64,000 bases of DNA from Theocolax elegans (taxonomy: Eukaryota > Arthropoda > Insecta > Hymenoptera > Cerocephalidae). Shown here piece by piece: positions 36,211 to 46,772 of this stretch. Position numbers and translations under genes: made by a program. The stretch spans positions 1,237,501 through 1,301,500 of the forward strand of contig CM047426.1 in the NCBI GenBank assembly GCA_026168455.1, in the 5' to 3' direction. Under the pieces are notes generated by a model. The model was not told the origin of the DNA. It saw nothing but the letters and a program-made list of their open reading frames with translations, and searched no databases. Numbering within the stretch: position 1 is the first letter of the stretch; every line of letters starts with the position of its first letter.

Positions 36211-36313
36211 TTCCGGTACTCAGTCCTCGTAAACAGTGACTGAGTGACGAAAAACTGTCGTGTACTGGCGCCACTGTAGCACGCGGACGGACTGCGCGAA
36301 ACTATTTTCCGTG
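36211..36313 (-). repeat. Right terminal and subterminal inverted repeat
   Basis: Ends TTTTCCGTG, the exact inverse of the first nine bases at the left end. Inside lie CTGGCGCCACTG at about 36265-36276 (matching GGTGGCGC on the left) and TTCCGGTACTCAGTCCTCG plus TAAAC at 36211-36234, the inverse of the left subterminal block. Both GGCGCC and GACTGAGT occur here, as on the left, in a GC-richer patch that contrasts with the AT-rich flank. Confidence 0.75.
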
Positions 36314-36315
36314 TA
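36314..36315. repeat. TA target-site duplication, right copy
   Basis: TA directly follows the CCGTG end and matches the TA at 30766-30767. An (AT)n microsatellite begins just after it, so the element inserted at the edge of TA-rich sequence. Confidence 0.5.
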
Positions 36316-36899
36316 GATATATATATATATATGTATATATATACGTTCGTTAAGCGAACCCCGAGAGTCCTTGTTTGCTTTTTCTTCCTCGTGGCGCAAA
36401 ATTTTTCGCCCACGCAGAAAAATGTTGCTCGGGTTGTTTTCGCAACGGCCGAGCACTTTCACATTGTGTGATTAGTGGATGTCAAATATTGGTTATTGTG
36501 ACAGAACGGTCGTAAGGTCGTTCGTCTCACTTTCGGGGTATTTTTCTTCTTTTTCCCTCTTTTTTACGAATGGATATATATGTATAATATATATATATAT
36601 ATATAGTATTGGCTCGTCTCCGAATCGAAGGGACATACAATACATACGTTTCATTGGGTTACAAATTATAATTTACATTACGTCGGAATCGACCGATCGC
36701 CATGACGAAAATTTAAAAATAAATACGCGTGAGTACATTTATATATATATACATATAATAAGTGCAAGTCAATGTCGATTTAACACGACAACGTTGTGTT
36801 TTTTAATGCGACGCGTATATGTCCTCAAAGTCAAATATTTGGGGACTAGAATCGATGATCGAACAAAGTGCAATTCAGAGTAACACTCGAGAGATAACT

Positions 36900-36935
<36 letters not shown>

Positions 36936-39900
36936 TAAGAGGCTTTATCGATGACGTGTGCGGACATTTCTGCGGATCTTTTGCGCGCTCTTCTCGAGGC
37001 CACATTTAATTATAAGACCATTTTTTTACGCCCAAAAGAAAAAGAAGGAACGAGTTACTTCGTTGTTTTGACCGGCCGATATATACGTATACCTTTTATC
37101 GTGAAAATTAACAAAAAATTTCTTTTAACGTCTTAGTTTATATTGATAGGTGTACGTATACATGTTTTTATTACGTTATGTTACGGGATTTTAAATAAAT
37201 ATTTCATTACTTCTTCATTGATAAATGTCGATTTCATCTTCATTTTCGAATTGGATGATGGGGAGGTAAATTAGGTGCGTGCGCAAAAATTGTGGAATTG
37301 TCTAAAATGAAACTTTTTTTTCCTATTTCTACGAAAGCTATTTAAATTGGGATATTTATAGAAAAATGTTAAAAATATTTTAACCTCGGTGTTTAAAAGA
37401 ATCCTGGTACGAATTTTTTACCCCACTTTTTTTTGTTTTGAGGTTAAAAAAATATAATTTATAAGTTATACGATTAGCCAATTTTTACCGATTTCCAACA
37501 AAATACCTGATATAAAGTTAATTTATTTGTTAATATCTATTAAAGAAAAAATATTTATTATGGACAATATCATTACAATACCACGAGAATGTGTGAAAAA
37601 AATTTTTATAAACAAAAATAATACAGTTTCCATATGAATATAAATTTATCAGTTATTCCAAACAAAAGTCTATTACACCAGAAAATGCTATATTAGGAAA
37701 TCACTTAAAATAAATAAACAAATAAATTAGTAAATATACAGTTAATTTTATATTAATCGCCGAACGATAAAATTTTAATATATGCGCGAAAAGTATATAG
37801 GCATTTAATAATAACAAATACATATATATGCAATTAAAAATTTATTATTCTCTTATCAACAATTACGCGTTAAAGAGAGCACTTATTTCACGTTATAACG
37901 TTTTATCAAGCAATAAAAATTTTTCTTCTCGGCATTTCCATTTTAATTGCAACATGCATTTTTTTCCCTCCTCCACTCGCGTGTATAAAAAGACAGTAGA
38001 ATTTTTGATTCTTAAACAATTTTCGTGGCGACGCTGGTGTATAAAAAAACCTATCAACACACACATACACATATAAAAAAAAAGCTCGCATACATTATCA
38101 ATACGTTTTTTGTTATTTTATAATAAAACACACATCCCTTTCATGAGCGATATAATCGTAAAAACCGTTGTAACCCACACGGATTTATACACACGCGCAC
38201 GCACAGAGAGAGGGACAGGGGCATTAAAAAGGTAACAGAGACGTGCATTATAAATTTTCGTTGATATAATAATAATAATAATAATGCGAAAACGACTTTA
38301 TTACAGCGAAATGTAAATCTCGCGCGGGCACGCAGATAATCCCGACGAATCTAATCGTTGTAGTGAAAAAAAAGTACGCATACACAGAGAGAGAGAGAGA
38401 GACAATGTCTTCGTAATGACTCGTTCATGTGTGTGTGTGTGTGTGTAAGCGTCCGACGAGTTTCCCAGAAACGAAATCGAGAGTCCCGGGCCCGTGAAAC
38501 GTAAAACGTCCCGGTTGTGCAGTAAAAAAAAAAGGAAAAGGAGTCGAAGAAGGAGAAAAAAAATTTTTTCTGCGCGAGAGAGGAGAAACGTATATAGAAT
38601 AGGCCAGCCGGTTAAAAAATCTCGATCTAGCCGAAAATCGTTTCGGAATAAAGCGTGAGCGGCTCGACCTTGAAAGAGCCCCGTCGGAATCTCTATCTCT
38701 CTCTCTCTCTCTCTTCTCTTTTCTTTTTGTTCCGTATATATGCCTCTTCCCTTCTATACTTTGGTCTATTCGGGTCTCTCTATATACCTCCGGCGATTCG
38801 CGTCTCTTTTTCTTTCTCTCTCTCTCTCTCTTTTTCGGGCCGATTTCCTACTTCGCGAATAATTATAATTGTCCGTTGCGATCGGAAATATCGATATATA
38901 TAGTTTTGATTACACATTTTAGTAATCGTAATTTTTTTGGGTTGTGTCGATGAATTAAGAAATGTAGTTTTTATTTTCGTGATGCAGGATTAATCAACGT
39001 TTTGAAGCTGCGAGCCAGTCGTTTTTAATAACGTTGTAAAATGGTCGTAATTTTTCATACCGATCGTTTGAGGGTGACCAATAATGTAAATTGATTATCC
39101 AATATTATATAGTCTGCTCGATTGGTTGCAACGGAATTAGAAAGAACGATTAGTACATTGAAATATTGTGCTGTTTCGTTTAATTATCATTTATTATTCG
39201 TTTTATTTATTTCGATTAATTACCAGATAAAAATATATATATATATATTTGTTATTTTATTTATATCATATTATTTTATAGATATTTATAGATACACTTA
39301 ATGAATCCGAATTTACCGAATTTTTAACCTGAAAAAAATTGCGTCAAATTGTATACCAAACATCAGATAGAACTTAATTTAAATAGAAGTTTTTATTTTT
39401 ATAAAAAATTCTCAGTAGTAAATGTTATTATCGACAATTTTCAAATTTCATTCGGGTCTCGTGTTTTTCCTTCAAAAATGAGAAAAGTGCATTATTTTTT
39501 TCGGCGTCGCCTCGCTCTGAAAAAAACCATCAAGATGTTACACCTGCCTCGAGTCACGCGACAGATTTCTGCGGAGTCTCTTTCACGTTCCCGACACCGA
39601 TTCGCGCTGGTTTTCGCTTTATTAAACAGATAACATTATAACGCAATATATTCCTGGGAAATACCAATTTGTGTCGTGTAATAGTGTACAATTCCTTCTG
39701 GTTATTCTTCTGTCTCTTGGCGGGCAGTTATTAATTTTGCAGCTCCTAACGAATTAGCATATGTAAATATTTTTTCTTCTTTACGATAAAACTTACTGTA
39801 TTTTGGGAGAGAGGGGGGGTATCGTCAGCAAAAATTTGGTATTGATATTTGTCGAGCAACGAATTGTTCTATTTTTTACGGAAGGAAAATGTTTTTTTTT

Positions 39901-41029
39901 ATTGTTACATTGATTTATATTGTAAATGAAATTTTAATCGTCTAACAATAATGCAACGATGCATTGAAATTATTATATATTTTTTTTATATTTAAATTAA
40001 TATAGTCTGCGGAACATATAGAAAGAAATTTAATTATGTTTTTGATAAAAATGTGATATATGCTAAATTTTACTAATTTAATGGTAAGTATACAAACTTG
40101 TGTTTCTATAAAAATTACTACAATAATGACAGTAGATTTTGTCACAATTTATATCTATACAAATATAAATTTTCGATTAAGTCGTAAAATACTGGGATTT
40201 AATTTAGAAGAAATTTAGCGGTTTTTAATTTTCTGAGGTTAAAAATAGTTAATAATCAATTACTTTCAACTGTTTTTTTTGTAATGACTAATTTTTACCC
40301 AAAAAATAGTTGTTATTTCTACTAGTGTTTTATGAACGTTAAGACAGTCATTATTAAAAAAATATTGTATAAATTACTATCACATTTATCTCAGTATACC
40401 AATTTAAAAAAAAAACATTAACAGTAATTTCTTTTACAATTATTAAAGATTCTATAGACCTACTCATATTTTTTTCCTGTAAAACGTACGAAAAATTGGT
40501 ATAGAATATAATCTATAAGACACAGATATTCCTAACCTCTAAATGTATAGTAACTAAAATTTCTTCATCAGCACAAAATATACTATAATTTTAGTACACC
40601 ACGTTTATCTCGGTGTATATATCATATGAAAAAAACTAAATTTTCTAACAACACCGAAAAATCCGTACGAGCGCCATAAAATGTTTAACAAAGAAAAACA
40701 GGTTAAACCCGACACGAAACAAACCGAAAGTACGTATAAAAAAAATCTCGTAATTGCAATAAAAAAATGCGAAACGAAGGAAGAGAGAGGTACACGCGTA
40801 TACACCTCTAGTATACAGCAAGACCGAGCACGATGAATTTCTAGCGTGGAGAAGAAGTAGAAAAAAAAAGAAGTAAGTAATAATCCAAGCCCTTACTCAA
40901 GGTTTTTCGAGCGTTCGTTCTAGATCTTCATTTTTTTTTGTACTTTCTTTCTGGTCTCTTTTCACGAGGCTCGTCGCTAGTATATAAAGGACAACGAGTT
41001 AGCGTACACACACATATCGCTATAAACGA
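36316..41029. other. AT-rich non-coding DNA with GC-richer patches
   Basis: No gene is supported. GA run at 36905-36930, TAA run near 38268-38284, GT run at 38430-38446, TC runs near 38695-38713 and 38815-38830. A GC-rich patch at 38290-38660 has no recognised coding content. A hairpin with GCTCGG/CCGAGC arms lies at about 36426-36454. Chance frames of 60-134 codons show no domain. Confidence 0.5.
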
Positions 41030-41300
41030 AGAAGAAGAAGAGGAGGAGAGAAAACTAGAAGAGGGCCCCCGAGGACACACAGCGTCGAAGAATTCGCGCT
41101 AGTCCTCGGTATTCGGGGAAGAGGATCCGGTTTACACTTTTGGTCCTCAGGAAGATGATGTCCAACTTGAAGAAGAAGAAGAAGAAGAAGAAGAAGAGGA
41201 GGATGAAGAAGGAGGAGGAAAGGAAGAGTGGGGAGAGATATCTGGCCCCTTAAAGATGAGAGAAAGGAACGGATGATACGTTTGCCAGACTGTGTTGCTC
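41030..41300 (+). repeat. GAA/GGA-rich tract with acidic open frame
   Basis: A GAA/GAG run at 41167-41205 sits in a GC-richer, purine-rich block. On the plus strand it reads as a run of glutamates inside a frame that opens after a TAG near 41100 and closes at a TGA near 41276, with EDPVYTFGPQEDDVQLE just before the run. It might be an acidic exon, but no acceptor or donor fits well. A trinucleotide microsatellite is the safer reading. Confidence 0.5.
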
Positions 41301-43739
41301 GCCTCCTGTTGACCATGAGAAAAATCCCCTCTCACTCCGAAACCCGGGTTCTATGATATAACGCCAAAAATTACGGGAAGCTAAGAGGGGTGGAGAGGGG
41401 GAAGGAGACGATATACCGACGACGAGAAGGATTGGAAATAAAGCTTCGTTTTTTTTCTTTCTTCAACGGCAAACGTATATACATTAATCTCAAGTGCGAG
41501 CTCGGTGGCCTACATTTTCATCTTCTTCTTCTTCTTCTTCTTTTCCATTCGAACGTGTACTGTATATATACAGTTAGGTTGTATGCTGATTTTTTCTTTA
41601 TTGTTCCATTCTCCGGTCGTCGCGACAACAACACGTTTTCCCCCCGAAATCGGGTGAACCCCGAGTTTCCACAGTATCGTTCGGTATATTCGATCATTTA
41701 ACTATCAATTATCATCGTTAACGGCGTTTCGGTTTAAATAGACAATTGATGTACCACAATTATTGCTAAAACCATTCGTTATAAATCGTGGATCTCGAGT
41801 TTTGGGTTTCAAGCGAGCAAATCGATTAAAAATTGAATAAATTAATTAAGTACACTGCACTTTAAATCCTAAATTATAACAATTGCCATTGAATTGTACA
41901 GAAATTGAAGTGCAACTATTTTCAATATTCAAGATTTAAAGTGTATTGTTATTAATGAAAATAACGCATCTAAAAATATATATTATACAACTATGTATAT
42001 ATACATATATTCACCGTTTTTCTTTTCTCTTACAAAAATTTCAATCTCGACAATATTTTCGAATATCGTTCAACATATACGAAACTTCAAATCCATTATA
42101 AATCGTGCGCGCGCGTGTACACCGCTCGAATTTCTTTTTCACGCTTCCGTGGTATAAGGATTCGATTATTTTCTCTTTCTCTTCGCATAGAGTGAATTAA
42201 TCCGTTTCTTACGAGGTACATACCTGGAAAGGGGTATGTATATATATACACATAGAAGGAGATTTTTTTTTTTCATTTTTCATCTATAAAGAGGCAACTG
42301 TAGAATATACATATATATGTATATATGTGTGTAAACCCGACAGGAAGTGCGAATAATTTAACGCGTACGACTATAATCTGCATGTGCCTAGTAATGAAAT
42401 TTTCCTATCTTCGATCTTAACATATACGCGGTGTATATAATGATGTAAGTGTAATAAACCGGGAAGGCAAAGTTGTTCCGATCGCATCATTATGCACCCG
42501 TTCTATGTATCCCCTCGTCCTCGTGGATTTTATTAAATTAAGAGATACCCGTGTTTGTAATAACAACAACAAAAAATCAATTACCCTGGTAGTGAAATTT
42601 TCCTGTAATACAGGAGTAGGATATTTTATAGGTTATAAATGATCACGTAAAAAAAAATAAATAAAATAAGTTAGGTTGCGTCGTATCAATTTCTGTCGAA
42701 TTATATATTGAGACGATGTAACTACTTACAATTTCGCATACAAATTTACAATGTTTATATAGTTATCTTACGTCGTTCCTATTATTTTGAGGTTAGGTAC
42801 AGATATTTTACAGCTCGTAATGAACACATTTCCGACGATTTTTTTTTTAAAAAAACCGATTTCGTTTGTACTTAAAAACGCATAAAAAATTCTTGAAAAG
42901 AAAAAATAAAAATAAGATGATTACCCTATTAGAAAATTAGCTTTTTGAGGTTAGGTGAATCTATTTTTTTATTATTTTTACTAGGAATTAAAAAAACACA
43001 TTTTAATGCGATAACTATAAGTTTAGCATCTCAGGATGGAGACAAAATTAAATAATAATCAATATTATAAAAATTTTCAAAAATAAAAGTCGGTGGTATA
43101 GTAAGTTGTATAATATCTTTAGAAAAACATTTTTTTCTCAGAAAACCAAAATATTTTGAAGTGCAACGATGAAAAGTTTAAACCGAATGTCAGAAACGTC
43201 GCCAACACATTGTTCATCTATAGATCCTTAATCCAACCAAGAATAAATCACGTTTCTTAAACTAGGTCGTTATCGACGGATACGCCATTTCTTCTTTTCA
43301 TCATCTTCCCTCGTATTGTATTGAAATTATGGTTAAAAAGTAAAGAGAGAAAAAAAAAACTTACGTAATTAGGAAATACAATATGAACCTCGTTACAGTT
43401 TAAACACCGAGAAAAAGACTCGTTTACGTAACTCACCTGGAACAGAAAGAACAGAAGAAAAAATGAACACATGCACGTACACACACAGAGGAATAATTAT
43501 TGGAATAATAATAAAATTATTAAAAGCACCAACACCGAGAAGAACATTAAGTAAAAATCGAAGAAACAATTTGCGTAAATAAATAAAGGTGTATATGTTA
43601 ATTACGCAAAAGATTGTTTATCGTTTACGCGATTCGCGAATATAATATAATTCGCGTGGATTTGAAAATGCGCCGCGTTATAACGGCTAACCCTGTAACC
43701 CTATGACCTAATGACCTAATAACCTGGTACGAGTGTATG

Positions 43740-43771
<32 letters not shown>

Positions 43772-43958
43772 AATATCTGAACATCGTGGTTATACAGCCA
43801 TATATATATATATACGTTTCCACTGTAGAAACGTGGTGCCGTGTATACCAAAAATTATATTCGAAAGGAAAGAGGGGAAAGAAGAAAAAAAAAAGAAGAA
43901 GCGCATGTACGTGTTTTTATTAAGCGCGTGTATCTGTACATATATATATATATATATG
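41301..43958. other. AT-rich non-coding DNA
   Basis: No gene is supported. CTT run at 41520-41542 and AT run at 43739-43763. One copy of the dispersed repeat with TTACGTCGTTCCTA lies at 42710-42785. The 103-codon frame at 41390-41701 has no domain. Confidence 0.55.
42710..42785. repeat. Dispersed short repeat, copy with TTACGTCGTTCCTA
   Basis: Contains ACGATGTAA near the left, ATTTACAATGTTTATAT in the middle and TTACGTCGTTCCTA at 42768-42781. The same three words occur in altered form at 46710-46772 and in part at 18142-18188. The outer words are inverted relative to each other, which suggests a small MITE-like unit. Confidence 0.45.
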
Positions 43959-44102
43959 GGGTATTCCACGTGAAGTGGTCCGATCAAAATTTTAAAATGC
44001 CCCAAATTTTGGGTACACATTGCAAATGTTTTTCAGAATACAGAAAAAAATTTTTAGGTACTGGAATTTATTAGTTCAAAAGTTATTCTAACCTCAAAAA
44101 GT
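43959..44102. other. Unpaired left extension of the giant hairpin
   Basis: Between an (AT)n run and the left hairpin arm lie 144 bases starting GGGGTATTCCACGTGAAGTGG. The right arm has no counterpart to this segment; it stops at another (AT)n run. The hairpin element may therefore be truncated on its right, with this as its surviving outer arm. Confidence 0.4.
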
Positions 44103-44807
44103 GATCTTTTTCCAGTTTTTTTCAACACCAGCTGGGTTCATCGCTATTTAACTCAAAATCTATCAACTTTTACTATAGAACATTATATGTAACATTCGTT
44201 GCTAATTATGTCCAGAATTTATCCTTCTGGGTTAGAATTTCCAATCTCAAGGTTAATGACAAATAAACTACATGTCAACATTCAACTTAAAAAAAAACTA
44301 ACTTCGCCACAATTGATTTTTTTATCCAAAAGTCCAAAAGAAAGCTTGGAGCAATACCTTTCAAATGATCTGTAGCATTTTTATGGCCTTCAATTCTGTA
44401 AAAAGTTATGATAATTTAAAGAAAGACGAAATTTTTTTAAAAATTTAAATGGGAAATACCATGTTAATTTTTGTGAATTTTTTGTCTTTCTTTAAATTAG
44501 CATAACTTTTTGCAGAATTGAAGGCCATAAAAATGCTACAGATCATTTGAAAGGTATTGCTCCAAGCTTTCTTTTGGACTTTTGGATAAAAAAATCAATT
44601 GTGGCGAAGTTAGTTTTTTTTTAAGTTGAATGTGACATGTAGTTTATTTGTCATTAACCTTGAGATTGGAAATTCTAACCCAGAAGGATAAATTCTAGAC
44701 ATAATTAGCAACGAATGTTACATATAATGTTCTATAGTAAAAGTTGATAGATTTTGAGTTAAATAGCGATGAACCCAGCTGGTGTTGAAAAAAACTGGAA
44801 AAAGATC
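44103..44807. repeat. Giant near-perfect hairpin (325-bp inverted arms, 56-bp spacer)
   Basis: 44103-44427 and 44484-44807 are reverse complements with only a handful of differences. Seen by eye: a C/T near 44214, a one-base gap near 44277 and two mismatches near 44401-44415. The outer edges read GATCTTTTTCCAG and CTGGAAAAAGATC. (AT)n runs lie just outside the unit on both sides. No open frame of note is present. A transcript through it would fold into a long double-stranded RNA. It is most likely a foldback or MITE-type element formed by a recent inverted duplication. Confidence 0.9.
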
Positions 44808-45699
44808 AATATATATATATATATAGTAGCAGCGTTTGCTCGGGTTATGAATTTTTCAATTTTTCGTTAATGTTTTACGAATCGGAAGGAAAGGAATTAG
44901 CGTTGTCGAGGACGGGTGTGTGTAGGTTTCTATGCGGAAAGTAAATGAGGTGGAGCGAAGTTGAAGAGTGAGGCGTAACGTCGTTTTTTTCTTTCGAGGA
45001 GTGAAAAAATTACTTCGATGAAATATGTATTCGCTGTTTTTGTTAATATTATTATTTCTGTTTGTTCAATTATTTCATGCGATTCACGTTATTGATTTAT
45101 CATTTGATAATTAAAATTTTGAAGTGATACGATGTAATTCTCATCGAGATAAATATCGAGGTTAATAAGTGAAACATAACCTCAATTTTCTTTATCGGGT
45201 GAAAAGTTACTCGATTCTAGTAAAATTATCACTCTCGGTTTTGGTGGAAGGCTTCGAGCGATTTTTTCACTCCAACGAATTCAGTAAGTGGTATCAGTAT
45301 CACATTTTACGGTGCAACCAGTCAATTAGGTATTTCAAATAAAAGTACATATTAATGTCAAATTCTTATCGTTTCCCTAATAAAAATTTTAAAGAGTGAA
45401 AATAGTGTGAATTTTAAGGTCATAAATTGAAAGTTTTCGGTCAAAAGATCACACTAATTACTAAAACCACTGGAAAAAACAAGATCAATACCGATCGATC
45501 GATCGCGCGCTCGAAAAAAAAAGAAACAAACAAGAGCATCCGATATAAATTACAAAATCCTGCGATACGAAGGAAACCGGGCGAACGAGAACGAAAAAAA
45601 AAAACGGCAACGAGGAGCGTGACGTCGACGGTATCGTCGTCAGGGTATGACGCAACAACCAACCCAAGTTCCAAGTATCGATCGCGGAACGCCAAATAG

Positions 45700-45702
<3 letters not shown>

Positions 45703-45747
<45 letters not shown>
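45703..45747. repeat. (CT)n microsatellite
   Basis: About 22 uninterrupted CT dinucleotides. The long frames crossing it on both strands (such as 45441-45773 minus) are products of the repeat. Confidence 0.9.
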
Positions 45748-45750
<3 letters not shown>

Positions 45751-46709
45751 ACGAGTATACCTATTGATCGCAAATTTTCATTGCTTTCGGAAGAGGAGGG
45801 AGTGGGGGGAGGGTCAGGACTATTTGTTTCACCGTATACACCGCGTGTTTATTAACAAAACAAACTGACTTTTAAAAAAAAAATAATTGATTATATACAT
45901 CGAAAGTATGTATATGTATACATATACATTTGTATCTTATTTTTATACGTATATAAGAGAATTCCCGTAATAGGGATTATAATTTCGATTCGATTTGAAT
46001 TGCTAAACCATATATATACGTATATATAGATATAGATGTATATACAAAAGCGCAAGGATTCACGGTGTTTTATTCAAATAAGTCTACTTTCTAAATGCTG
46101 ATTAAATAAAGAACTATTCGGTATATATATACGCGCGCGTGTATACGTGTATATGTATAAAATATACTTTGACCAAATATTTAAATGTATAGGTATACAT
46201 GTGCGCACGTGTGGGGTTTCGTCGTAAAAGTGGATGCACCGCGATCTTATGAAAATAAATTAATTATAATTCGCGTTTACGTACATATACCTTTGAAAAG
46301 AAAAAAAAAAATTTTCGACGTTCGATTTCGAAGATCGACAAATCGGTATTTCATTACCATATGCATTTTCGTACGATCGGCCTGCCAGATCTCCGATCGT
46401 ACAAATCGATATTCAAATAAATAGAGAGAGAGAGAGAGTAAAGGACTTTCGTTTTTTTTTCCTTGTATCGTAATTTTAAATAAAAGCGCAATCGCAGTAT
46501 AACGGTGTATAGAAATTTAGCCTTTAAGGCAAAAAGTGTATATAGGAAACCTGTTTCATTAAAAAAAACATTAAGAGTATAAAAGAAATATTTATTGTTT
46601 TGGATATTGGGAAACTTAAGAAAATATTGAGAGTGAGTTTCATAGTAGATATTTATTTTGATTACAGGTAATAACTGACATTGAAAAAAAAAAATCTTCA
46701 TATTCTGCC

Positions 46710-46772
46710 AGGTTATTAGGAGCGATGTAATTAATTACAATGTTTATATGCAATTTTACATCGTACCTAATA
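46710..46772. repeat. Dispersed short repeat, hairpin-like copy
   Basis: TTAGGAGCGATGTAA at the left and TTACATCGTACCTAA at the right are inverted with two mismatches, separated by ATTACAATGTTTATATGCAA. The words match the copy at 42710-42785 and partly that at 18142-18188, which supports a family of short elements with inverted ends. Confidence 0.5.

Larger units (their letters stand above)
30768..36313 (+). mobile_element. Two-gene CACTA/EnSpm-like (CMC) DNA transposon, 5,546 bp
   Basis: The element is bounded by inverted CACGGAAAA ends and flanked by TA on both sides. Inside, on the same strand, lie a seven-exon accessory gene (31015-33599) and a Tnp2-type transposase (33625-35753 including a frameshifted end), then a poly-A signal and about 460 bp of 3' non-coding sequence. 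Subterminal inverted blocks lie about 95-125 bp inside the left end and 80-103 bp inside the right end, as expected for transposase-binding regions of CACTA elements. Only one disabling lesion is seen (a 1-base frame slip at a T8 run). The element is therefore recent, and it may be active if that lesion is an assembly error. Superfamily assignment rests on the transposase motifs and end structure, not on a database search. Confidence 0.8.

Noticed and set aside
36120..36413. 97-codon minus-strand frame across the right end of the transposon
   Set aside because: It runs from terminal repeat into flanking microsatellite and has no domain.
41100..41276. Acidic Glu-rich exon
   Set aside because: The Glu run is a GAA/GAG microsatellite and no convincing splice acceptor or donor borders the frame.
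43141..43200. GAAACGTCGCC near 43189 as a third hammerhead
   Set aside because: The 3' word matches the one at 5862, but there is no CTGATGA in front and no stem II, so it does not form a core.
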